From: an uncultured Bacteroidales bacterium
GTDB lineage: Bacteria; Bacteroidota; Bacteroidia; Bacteroidales; ML635J-15
NCBI GenBank assembly: GCA_905234755.1
Contig: CAJOIT010000001.1
Coordinates: 460,331 to 524,330 of the forward strand
Direction of reading: 5' to 3'
DNA: 64,000 nt
The translations under genes and the position numbers were made by a program. The notes beneath the pieces were generated by a model that worked only from the letters and a program-made list of their open reading frames with translations, did no database searches and had not been told where the DNA came from. Below are positions 36,990 through 44,248 of the stretch, one piece after another (position 1 is the stretch's first letter; each line of letters begins with the position of its first letter).

Positions 36990-38399
36990 TTATTTCTTGA
37001 AAAAATGATGCTTTATTATTGTTTCGTCTGTTTTTGTTTGGTCTTTGCCAATTGCATAATCGGCAAGGTCGGAGGGGGAAAGAGTTGTAAGTTTCTTATA
37101 AAAGTGATTGCTGTTAAAATAGTCTGGCATAGTTGATAATGCGTTTTCCAATTTTTTTAACGCAGCAATACATAGTGTGTTCGCGTCATCTTCGCTATAA
37201 CCAATTCTTTTTAACTCGCATAATGTGTTTTGAAAAGTGATTTTCTTGTATTCCTCTATTTTGTCCTTGCCCAAATCAACATTTTTCAGGAATTTTTCTT
37301 TTTCTGCTTCTTTTTTCTCCTGGTCAAAAATCCATTGGTCAATGCGTTTAGTCAACTCCTTGAACTGCATGTTGTTCCATTGGGAGGTTCTATCCTTTTC
37401 GCTAAATACCTGTCGTGAATAAAAGTCTTTTAATTCCTTTAATTCTGAAATTGGCAGGGAATATAAAGCCACTTCTTCTGCTCCATATACATTTCCAAAG
37501 TTAAGCGAGTATTTGTTTTCGTTGCAGAATCTGACTAGGTCGGGAAGTTCGTACCTGTTGGCTCTTAGCGGGCATATAGGAATATTTAGGTGTTTGCCTT
37601 GTTGCGCAAGAGTGTCGCCAAAGTATTTCATGTTTGCCATTGTTTCCTCGAACTTTGCATTTACGCGGATGGCCTCGTATGTTTCCTTGGTCATTGCGTC
37701 AAACGACAAGTTTATCTTGAAGTTGCCGCGTTCCAATAGCGACTTTATTCTGTCGTTCAATATTGTGCCATTTGTCACAACCGATAGGTAACATTTGGGA
37801 TTAAGCCGTATGGCATCTTCCCAAATGTCGTAGTAGAGGGGATTCAGAAACGGTTCTCCTCCTGCAAATACCATTTCTTGCAAATCGGGAATAAACTCAC
37901 ATAATTCCATGCGGAAATCCTGCCCGAAAATACTTTTGCTTGGAGGTCTTTTTTCTCTGTTCGCGCGTATGCTTGACGAGAGGGTTCCGTTGCACATAAT
38001 GCATTCCAGATTGCAATTATTGGATAGTGTCATTTCAATTAGTCGAGGCTTGTTTTTCCAGATTCTCGATACTTTCAGGCAGTCGTACTGGTTTATTTTT
38101 ACCGACTCATATTCGCCATTCCTAAGACCATTTTCGCATATTTCACAGGCTTTGGGCAATTCTTTATTGCGCATACATCTTCTGTATGATGAAAAAATTT
38201 CTCCATTCCATATCTGCGACAATGAATTTTCTGGATAGCAAGCCATCATGCTTTTGTCGCTACGGGTGTTGTAGCAACATGGAGATATGGTTCCGTCAAT
38301 GCATATCTGTATCGATGAGAACGGAGCATTGCACAGGAATTTGTTTGATTTTCTATGTCTTCCGAACGAGAATAATATTTTCTTTTCAATCTTTGACAT
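36990..38399 (-). CDS. Radical SAM enzyme with N-terminal Cys-rich (twitch-like) domain, copy 2
   Basis: A 469-residue paralogue of the downstream gene. The start at 38399 is chosen because the alternative ATG at 38420 overlaps a -7 box (TACATTTG, minus strand 38418-38425). N-terminal cysteines are C23, C41, C42, C85 and C88 (CNAPFSSIQICIDGTISPCC, CEIC). The core has CNLECIMC (C129, C133, C136), FAGGEPFLNP, and SFDAMTKETYEAIRV. The C-terminal region is helical and charged, with YSEDDANTLC and SDLADYAIGKDQ. The gap to the next gene is 14 bases. It is the first gene of an operon that runs toward the ketosynthase operon and ends 41 bases from it. Confidence 0.83.
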   Translation of the reverse strand: MSKIEKKILFSFGRHRKSNKFLCNAPFSSIQICIDGTISPCCYNTRSDKSMMACYPENSLSQIWNGEIFSSYRRCMRNKELPKACEICENGLRNGEYESVKINQYDCLKVSRIWKNKPRLIEMTLSNNCNLECIMCNGTLSSSIRANREKRPPSKSIFGQDFRMELCEFIPDLQEMVFAGGEPFLNPLYYDIWEDAIRLNPKCYLSVVTNGTILNDRIKSLLERGNFKINLSFDAMTKETYEAIRVNAKFEETMANMKYFGDTLAQQGKHLNIPICPLRANRYELPDLVRFCNENKYSLNFGNVYGAEEVALYSLPISELKELKDFYSRQVFSEKDRTSQWNNMQFKELTKRIDQWIFDQEKKEAEKEKFLKNVDLGKDKIEEYKKITFQNTLCELKRIGYSEDDANTLCIAALKKLENALSTMPDYFNSNHFYKKLTTLSPSDLADYAIGKDQTKTDETIIKHHFFKK

Positions 38400-38587
38400 A
38401 ATGTATTTTTTGATATGCAAATGTATTTAATTTTTTAATATGATTGGAATGAAGGAAAAGAGAGCAAGGTAATTCTGCTAGGATGGCGCAATGTCTTTCA
38501 ATGAGTAAAGTAAAGTTCTTGTTTACAATGCACTAATGTAGTAAAAAAGTTTTTTGTAAAAAGGTTAGCCGTTTCAGAAAAATGTTG

Positions 38588-38618
38588 TACTTTTGCGCCC
38601 GCAGTTCGGGTAACTGCG
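38588..38618 (+). promoter_or_regulatory. -7 element and 5' leader hairpin of rpsP
   Basis: TACTTTTG (38588-38595) fits the -7 consensus, so the RNA starts around 38602. CGCAGTT (38600-38606) and AACTGCG (38612-38618) form a perfect 7-bp stem at or very near the 5' end of the mRNA. A role in mRNA stability or autoregulation by a ribosomal protein is possible. Confidence 0.6.
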
Positions 38619-38651
38619 AGTTTTAGTTTAATTATTAAAAATTAATATTTT

Positions 38652-39209
38652 ATGTCAGTAAAAGTAAGACTTTCAAGGCACGGTCGTAAGGCAAGAGCAT
38701 TCTACCACATCGTCGTTGCCGACAGCAGATCACCACGCGATGGTAGATTTATTGAAAAACTCGGAACCTACAATCCGATGACAAATCCTGCAACAATCGA
38801 ATTGAACTTCGATTCTGCATTGGCATGGCTCCAGAAGGGCGCACAGCCAACCGAAACCGTAAGACGCATTCTTTCGTACAAGGGCGTTCTGATGAAGAAA
38901 CACTTGCTCGAAGGCGTTAAGAAGGGTGCTTTCAATGAAGCAGAAGCAGAAAGACGCTTCAATGCATGGATGGACGAAAAGAACATCAAGGTTAGCAACA
39001 AGAGAAGCGAACTCGCAGCAGCTAAGAAGGCTGACGAAAAGGCTAGACTTGAAGCAGAAACCAAGGTTAAGGAACAAAGAGCAGAAGCTATCGCTAAGAA
39101 GCGTGCTGAAGCAATGGCTGCTCTCGAGGCAGAAGCAAAGGCAGCTGCTGCTGAGGCTGAAGGTGCAGACGAAACTGCTGAAGCTCCAGCTGAAACTCCA
39201 GCAGAATAA
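38652..39209 (+). CDS. rpsP: 30S ribosomal protein S16 with long C-terminal tail
   Basis: Assembly protein of the 30S subunit. The first 80 residues are ordinary S16 ([41 protein letters not shown]). The remaining 100 residues are a Lys/Glu/Ala-rich helix ending in an Ala/Glu/Pro tail ([13 protein letters not shown]). Extended S16 proteins are usual in Bacteroidales, so this is lineage normal rather than an oddity. rimM follows after 3 bases, as in many bacteria where rpsP and rimM share an operon. Confidence 0.96.
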   Translation: MSVKVRLSRHGRKARAFYHIVVADSRSPRDGRFIEKLGTYNPMTNPATIELNFDSALAWLQKGAQPTETVRRILSYKGVLMKKHLLEGVKKGAFNEAEAERRFNAWMDEKNIKVSNKRSELAAAKKADEKARLEAETKVKEQRAEAIAKKRAEAMAALEAEAKAAAAEAEGADETAEAPAETPAE

Positions 39210-39212
39210 GCT

Positions 39213-39743
39213 ATGCTGTTTGACAACAAGGAACTCGTCGAGATTGCGCAAGTTGCAAAGACATACGGACTTAATGGTCATGTCAGCATAAAGTTCAACA
39301 GCAGTTTCTCCGAGGACTTGTTTGATGAAGAAATACCGGTATTCCTACTTATTGATGGGATACCGGTTCCTTTTTTTGTAGAGGACTACAAAAATTCGGG
39401 CGGATATGTCGCCACAAAGTTTAGGTACATAGATGGCGCCGAAGCTGCCGAAAAATATGTAGGTTGCAAGGTGCTTGTCTTTGCCGATGATGTGCAGGAC
39501 GATGAGGAATACGATGAGGAAATGGACCTCATTGGCTACAAGGTATTCGATGCGCATCACGGGTATGTGGGCGAAATCGTGGATTTCAACCTGATACCAG
39601 GAAATCCAGTTTTTGAAACCGACTTCAACGGTAAGACAATAATAATTCCATACACAGAGGAAATTGTCGTTGACATTAACGACGACAAGCAGGAAGTTTA
39701 CATAAATGCTCCCGAAGGACTGATAGAGTTGTATTTGGAGTAG
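39213..39743 (+). CDS. rimM: 16S rRNA processing protein RimM
   Basis: Maturation factor for the 30S head region, binding S19. The 176-residue protein has the N-terminal RimM barrel (VAKTYGLNGHVSIKFN), the hydrophobic FRYIDGAEAAEKYVGCKV, and the C-terminal PRC-barrel-like part (LIGYKVFDAHHGYVGEIVDF, then IPYTEEIVVDIND and APEGLIELYLE at the end). It directly follows rpsP with 3 bases between stop and ATG, so the two are co-transcribed. Confidence 0.93.
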   Translation: MLFDNKELVEIAQVAKTYGLNGHVSIKFNSSFSEDLFDEEIPVFLLIDGIPVPFFVEDYKNSGGYVATKFRYIDGAEAAEKYVGCKVLVFADDVQDDEEYDEEMDLIGYKVFDAHHGYVGEIVDFNLIPGNPVFETDFNGKTIIIPYTEEIVVDINDDKQEVYINAPEGLIELYLE

Positions 39744-39756
39744 TCACCAAAAACAT

Positions 39757-39787
39757 TTTGCGGATAGGTTTTTAATGTTTACTTTTG
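39757..39787 (+). promoter_or_regulatory. Promoter for the Mrp-NifU pair
   Basis: TTTG at 39757-39760 and TACTTTTG at 39780-39787 with a 19-base spacer are a near-perfect -33/-7 pair. It also shows that a TTG at 39785 lies inside the promoter and cannot be the start codon. Confidence 0.8.
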
Positions 39788-39808
39788 CAAACATTAAAAA
39801 CATTTGTA

Positions 39809-40903
39809 ATGAATAGGGAAGATATTATAGAAGTCCTTGGTGCTGTGTGCTATCCCGAAACGGGTAAGCCACTCGAAGCCGAAGGCATGATTGGAGACAT
39901 TGAAATTGATGGTAAAGAAATAAATGTAACTCTTTTGTTCTCAAAGGCTACAGATCCGTTTCTTGCATCAATTAGGCGCGATGTGAAAGATGCTTTGGAA
40001 GCTCATTTCGGCGATGTAGTGGTAAACATAACCACAAAGGTAAAGCCGAAGGAGGTAAAAGCAAAACCTGCTGAATGTGGCGTTGGCAAGGTAAAGAACA
40101 TCATTGCCGTTGCAGGTGGCAAGGGCGGTGTAGGGAAGTCAACTGTTGCCGTAAACCTTGCAATTTCGTTGGCGCAGAAAGGTTACAAGGTTGGTCTGCT
40201 TGATGCTGATATTTTTGGCCCGAGCGTTCCAAAGATGTTCAATACAGAGGATGCCCAGCCAATGGCCGAAGCCGATGCCGAAGGTCGCGAAATCATTATG
40301 CCTGTTGAGCAGTACGGAATAAAATTGCTTTCGGTAGGTTACTTTGTTGCTCCTGGTAGTGCTGCAATCTGGCGCGGTCCTATGGCGGCAGGCGTTATGA
40401 GGCAGTTCATACAGAATACCAAGTGGGGTGAACTTGACTACTTGCTTTTCGATATGCCTCCAGGAACAGGCGACATACATCTTACTTTGGTGCAGACGGT
40501 TCCAGTTACAGGCGTAGTTGTAGTTTGTACACCGCAGCAGGTGGCAATAGCCGATGCACGCAAGGCCGTTTCGTTGTTCCGCACAAAGGATATAAATGTG
40601 CCGATTCTGGGTATTGTTGAGAATATGTCGTGGTTTACACCAGCAGAATTGCCAGAAAACAAGTATTACCTCTTTGGAAAGGACGGTGGCGTAGAACTCG
40701 CCAAGGCTATGGACACCGAATTGCTCGGACAAATTCCTATCGTGAAGTCTATCTGCGACAGTGGTGACAATGGTATGCCGGCATCAATGGAGTTTGCAAG
40801 CATAGTAGGAAAATTGTTTGCTCAGCTTGCGGGAAATTTGGTTAAGGCAGTGGAAAAGCGCAATGCTACCTTGCCTCCGACAAAGATGGTTGAAACAAAG
40901 TAG
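39809..40903 (+). CDS. apbC: Mrp/NBP35-family Fe-S cluster carrier ATPase
   Basis: P-loop ATPase that delivers iron-sulfur clusters to apo-proteins. The 364-residue protein, starting at MNREDIIEVLG, has an N-terminal MIP18/DUF59-like domain (residues 1-90) followed by the Mrp domain: deviant Walker A GGKGGVGKSTVAVNLA (about 103-118), AIWRGPMAAGVMRQF, DMPPGTGDIHLTL (Walker B and switch), and VVCTPQQVAIADARK. The usual CxxC of Mrp near the C-terminus is not obvious. It is followed 23 bases later by a NifU-type scaffold, so the pair is a cluster assembly and transfer unit, fitting the Fe-S-rich hydrogenase encoded next door. Confidence 0.92.
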   Translation: MNREDIIEVLGAVCYPETGKPLEAEGMIGDIEIDGKEINVTLLFSKATDPFLASIRRDVKDALEAHFGDVVVNITTKVKPKEVKAKPAECGVGKVKNIIAVAGGKGGVGKSTVAVNLAISLAQKGYKVGLLDADIFGPSVPKMFNTEDAQPMAEADAEGREIIMPVEQYGIKLLSVGYFVAPGSAAIWRGPMAAGVMRQFIQNTKWGELDYLLFDMPPGTGDIHLTLVQTVPVTGVVVVCTPQQVAIADARKAVSLFRTKDINVPILGIVENMSWFTPAELPENKYYLFGKDGGVELAKAMDTELLGQIPIVKSICDSGDNGMPASMEFASIVGKLFAQLAGNLVKAVEKRNATLPPTKMVETK

Positions 40904-40926
40904 TATTCACATAAATAATTTTCAAA

Positions 40927-41157
40927 ATGGAAGAAATAGTAAAGAAAATCCAAGCATCTATTGACGAGATAAAGCCGTTTCTTCAGCAGGATGGCGGTGA
41001 CATTGAACTTATTGAAGTTACTCCGGATTTTACCGTAAAGGTAAGGTTGCAGGGAGCTTGCGGTTCGTGCCCATATCGTATCCAGACCTTGAAACTTGGT
41101 GTAGAGGACAAGCTCAAAACCGATGTTCCTCAAGTTAAGGAAGTGGTAGCAATATAA
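40927..41157 (+). CDS. NifU C-terminal-domain protein (Fe-S scaffold)
   Basis: A 76-residue protein equal to the Nfu/NifU C-terminal domain. It has the phrase LQQDGGDIELIEV and the cluster-binding CxxC in GACGSCPYR (Cys 42 and 45 approximately). Such small Nfu proteins bind a 4Fe-4S cluster as a dimer and pass it on. It is coupled to the preceding Mrp-type ATPase. Confidence 0.93.
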   Translation: MEEIVKKIQASIDEIKPFLQQDGGDIELIEVTPDFTVKVRLQGACGSCPYRIQTLKLGVEDKLKTDVPQVKEVVAI

Positions 41158-41177
41158 TAGCGAATTGGCAAAATAAT

Positions 41178-41217
41178 AAAACGGCGGAAATGATTTTCAT
41201 TCCCGCCGTTTGTTTTT
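41178..41217 (+). terminator. Rho-independent terminator
   Basis: AACGGCGG pairs with CCGCCGTT (with a further AAATG/CATTC extension, one mismatch) and is followed by a TGTTTTTT tail. It ends the Mrp-NifU operon. Confidence 0.9.
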
Positions 41218-41234
41218 TGGTAATAATCTATAAA

Positions 41235-41717
41235 CTACTTGCGGATAATCGGAGCATCATACAAGTTGTATTCTTTCATTACTTCGTTGTAATCCATAGT
41301 ATTAACACTGCCAGTCGATTTTGTTACCAAAGCAGTTCTCGGGATCTTGATTATTCTATAGGTGTTGGTGAAGTTGTTTGTCCAAGTGTAGCCATCGCCG
41401 GCATCGGCAGTGAAAGCGAAGATACCATTGTCGGTAAATGCGTACTCGAAAAGTTCATTGCCATTAATAAGCGGTAGAGGCATCCATAAATCATCGCCCG
41501 AGACATTTGCGATTTTCATGTAAACCAAAACTGCATCCGATTGCGAAAACTGACCTTTGAGTTCAGTATAACTTTGTGTTGATTGCTGTTTGCCTATAGC
41601 ATCATTGAATGCAACGCTGGCTTCGTAAATTGTGCTTTGTGTAACAACTTTTGTGCATCCCGAAGCTAAGAACATTGCCACAATCACACCAACAATAAAA
41701 AATACACTTTTTTTCAT
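41235..41717 (-). CDS. Putative lipoprotein of unknown function
   Basis: A 160-residue exported protein with signal peptide MKKSVFFIVGVIVAMFLASGC ending in a lipobox (LASGC, Cys at residue 21), so it is lipid-anchored. The mature part has a beta-sandwich character (VLVYMKIANVSGDDLWMPLP, FAFTADAGDGYTW) and no catalytic motif. It is the only gene on its strand between the NifU terminator and the hydrogenase terminator. I do not recognise the family. Confidence 0.75.
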   Translation of the reverse strand: MKKSVFFIVGVIVAMFLASGCTKVVTQSTIYEASVAFNDAIGKQQSTQSYTELKGQFSQSDAVLVYMKIANVSGDDLWMPLPLINGNELFEYAFTDNGIFAFTADAGDGYTWTNNFTNTYRIIKIPRTALVTKSTGSVNTMDYNEVMKEYNLYDAPIIRK

Positions 41718-41901
41718 TTTACATCATGCCGAGTTATATACCATGCGGCTCCGTCGGTTTTAAATTAATAATATGTTTGACGGTGCAAATGTGTCGTAAT
41801 TGCATGAATGTAATGTGGTGTTTGCAATTTGATGCCTTAAAAATGATATTTGATGGCTGCGATTTGTAATTTGCAATTTGGGAATGTCGTTATCATGAAC
41901 T

Positions 41902-41932
41902 AAAAAAGCCACCCTTTCGAGTGGCTTTTTTG
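41902..41932 (-). terminator. Terminator of the hydrogenase operon
   Basis: AAAAAGCCAC (41903-41912) pairs with GTGGCTTTTT (41921-41930) around CCTTTCGA; T runs exist on both strands. It lies just downstream of the last hydrogenase gene. The remaining sequence up to 41717 shows no gene. Confidence 0.88.
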
Positions 41933-41949
41933 TTATAGCAGTGACTGAA

Positions 41950-42429
41950 TTAGTTGTTGTATTCAGCCAAAACTTCCTTAACCTTTTCAGGAGTCATTCT
42001 GCCGTAGGTCTTTCCGCCGATGCTCATAACTGGAGCAAGACCGCAAGCACCAACGCAACGGAGGCAGTTCAATGAGAACTTTCCGTCTGGAGTTACCTGT
42101 CCAACTTCAATCTTGAGTTCGTTCTTCAATGCGTCGAGAACCTTTTCAGCACCTCTTACATAGCAAGCGGTACCAAGGCATACATTGATTGGATGTTCGC
42201 CCTTAGGAGTCATAGTGAAGAAGCTGTAGAAGCTAACAACACCATAAACCTTTGCTACTGGAATATGCAGGCATTCTGCAACATATTCCTGTACTTCAGC
42301 TGGCAAGTATCCGAAATGACCCTGAGTCTTGTGGAGAACATTGATCAATTCTCCCTCTTTGTTACCGAAGGATTCACATATTTCCTTGATAACCTTCATA
42401 TTGCATTCTGACAATTTTATTGTAGCCAT
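41950..42429 (-). CDS. hydC: [2Fe-2S] NuoE-like subunit of bifurcating hydrogenase (HydC/HndA)
   Basis: A 159-residue thioredoxin-fold ferredoxin that passes electrons between NAD(H) and the hydrogenase. The four cluster ligands are visible as C-x4-C in CLGTACYVRG (about residues 86-91) and C-x3-C in CVGACGLAPV (about 127-131). The N-terminus has the helical NuoE lead-in (GELINVLHKTQGHFGYLP). It is last in a four-gene operon with hydA, hydB and an HndB-like gene. Length and motifs match Desulfovibrio HndA and Thermotoga HydC. Confidence 0.93.
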   Translation of the reverse strand: MATIKLSECNMKVIKEICESFGNKEGELINVLHKTQGHFGYLPAEVQEYVAECLHIPVAKVYGVVSFYSFFTMTPKGEHPINVCLGTACYVRGAEKVLDALKNELKIEVGQVTPDGKFSLNCLRCVGACGLAPVMSIGGKTYGRMTPEKVKEVLAEYNN

Positions 42430-42450
42430 ATCTTTTTCCTTTGTTTAAAT

Positions 42451-44217
42451 TTAACCTTCAATTTCTACCTTAGTTGATCTGTCGATGTAGTGGGTATGCA
42501 GCTGTTCATGTGACAGATGTCCGCATGGTTCACCATAGTATTCCTTGTAGATTGCTATGATGTCCGGATTTTCGTGTGACTTACGAATCGGCTTGCCTGC
42601 ATCTTCGCGGTAAGTAGCTTCCATACGCTTGCGTATGATGTCGCTGTTACCGTGGTGGTAAGGCTGACCTGCGCCACCGATACATCCGCCTGGGCATGCC
42701 ATAACTTCGATGAAGTGGAAGCCTCTTGGGTTGCCGTTGCGAACTTCTTCCATCATTGCGCGTGCATTCGAAAGAGTGTGGCATACAGCTACCTTAACTG
42801 GCAATCCGTCGAAATCAACTGTAGCGGTCTTAACACCGTCCAATCCACGAACTTCTTCGAAGTCGATTCTTGGGAGGGTCTTCTTTGTGTGAACTTCGTA
42901 AGCTGTACGGAGAGCTGCCTCCATAACACCACCTGTTGCACCGAAGATAACTGCAGCACCTGTCGATTCGCCGAGCGGGCTGTCGAAGTCTTCTTCTGGA
43001 AGCTGGCTGAGGTCGATGTTGAACTGCTTGATGAGGTGTGCAAGTTCGCGGGTCGAAATCGAGAAGTTAACATCAGGATCGCCGTTTACCTTGAATTCTT
43101 CACGAGCAACTTCGCTCTTCTTTGCCAAGCAAGGCATTACAGATACAACTACCATGTCTTCGCGCTTAACACCAATCTTCTTTGCAAAGAAGTTCTTTGC
43201 TACAGGACCGAACATCTGTTGCGGTGACTTAGCTGTTGAGAGGTTGTCGAGGAGATCCGGGAAGTTCTTTTCCATGAACATGATCCATGCTGGGCAGCAT
43301 GAAGTGAACTGAGGCATTGCAACCTTTTCGCCATTGAGAACCTTTGCAACTCTGTGGAGAAGTTCTGTACCTTCTTCCATGATGGTGAGGTCGGCGCTCC
43401 AGTCGGTATCGAATACATAGTCGAAACCGATGCGGCGGAGAGCAGCAGCCATCTTGCCGGTAACGATAGTACCAGGTTCCATACCGAATTCTTCGCCGAG
43501 AGCAACACGAACTGCAGGAGCTGTCTGAACAACAACTGTCTTGGTCGGGTCGGCAAGAGCCTTCATTACATCGCTTACATTGTCAACCAATGTCAAAGCG
43601 CCAACTGGGCATACCTGAACGCACTGACCGCAGTTTACGCACGAAGTAGTTCCGAGGTCGCTTTCGAATGCTGGTGATACAACTGCTGGGAAACCACGGT
43701 TGATAGCTGACAAAGCACCAACGCTCTGGATCTGGTTACACATAGTTTCGCAACGACGGCACATAACGCACTTGTCCATGTCGCGGTAAACCGACTTGGT
43801 AGTGTCCTTGCGGTAAGTTGACTGTTCGCCCTTGAACGGGATTTCGCGGATGCCAAGCTTTGTTGCCAATGCCTGGAGTTCGCAGTCGCCCGACTTAGCG
43901 CACTGCAAGCAGTCATTCGGGTGGTCGGAGAGGATAAGTTCAACGACGGTCTTGCGAGCGTTGATAACGCGTGCATTGTGAGTGTGAACAACCATTCCTT
44001 CCATACATTCGGTAACGCATGCTGGAGCAAGGTTTCTTCTTCCTTCAACTTCTACGACGCAAACACGGCATCCACCCGGTTTGTTTTCAAAATTCATTCC
44101 TGCAAGTTCAAAGTAGCACAATGTAGGAATATCGATGCCATTCTGACGAGCTGCCTTCAATATGGTGGTTCCAGCTTCGACTTCAATCGGCCTATTATCT
44201 ATTGTTAATTTTACCAT
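42451..44217 (-). CDS. hydA: [FeFe] hydrogenase catalytic subunit
   Basis: Evolves or takes up H2. The 588-residue protein has an N-terminal [2Fe-2S] domain (CYFELAGMNFENKPGGCRVC), a His-ligated 4Fe-4S site (HPNDCLQCAKSGDCELQ), two [4Fe-4S] clusters (CVMCRRCETMC and CVNCGQCVQVC), and the H-cluster motifs TSCCPAW (about 306), MPCLAKKSE (about 362) and MACPGGCIGGAGQPY (about 505). It closely matches the HndD type that forms trimeric NAD(P)-linked or electron-bifurcating hydrogenases with HydB and HydC. The maturases HydE, HydF and HydG are not in the window. Confidence 0.97.
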   Translation of the reverse strand: MVKLTIDNRPIEVEAGTTILKAARQNGIDIPTLCYFELAGMNFENKPGGCRVCVVEVEGRRNLAPACVTECMEGMVVHTHNARVINARKTVVELILSDHPNDCLQCAKSGDCELQALATKLGIREIPFKGEQSTYRKDTTKSVYRDMDKCVMCRRCETMCNQIQSVGALSAINRGFPAVVSPAFESDLGTTSCVNCGQCVQVCPVGALTLVDNVSDVMKALADPTKTVVVQTAPAVRVALGEEFGMEPGTIVTGKMAAALRRIGFDYVFDTDWSADLTIMEEGTELLHRVAKVLNGEKVAMPQFTSCCPAWIMFMEKNFPDLLDNLSTAKSPQQMFGPVAKNFFAKKIGVKREDMVVVSVMPCLAKKSEVAREEFKVNGDPDVNFSISTRELAHLIKQFNIDLSQLPEEDFDSPLGESTGAAVIFGATGGVMEAALRTAYEVHTKKTLPRIDFEEVRGLDGVKTATVDFDGLPVKVAVCHTLSNARAMMEEVRNGNPRGFHFIEVMACPGGCIGGAGQPYHHGNSDIIRKRMEATYREDAGKPIRKSHENPDIIAIYKEYYGEPCGHLSHEQLHTHYIDRSTKVEIEG

Positions 44218-44248
44218 TTCTAAATTGTTTTTACGGTTTGAATCTTAA

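Noticed and set aside
38730..39281. Long minus-strand frames opposite rpsP
   Set aside because: They mirror the Lys/Glu/Ala-rich tail of S16, giving Ser/Phe/Leu-rich nonsense; S16 and RimM are certain in this place.
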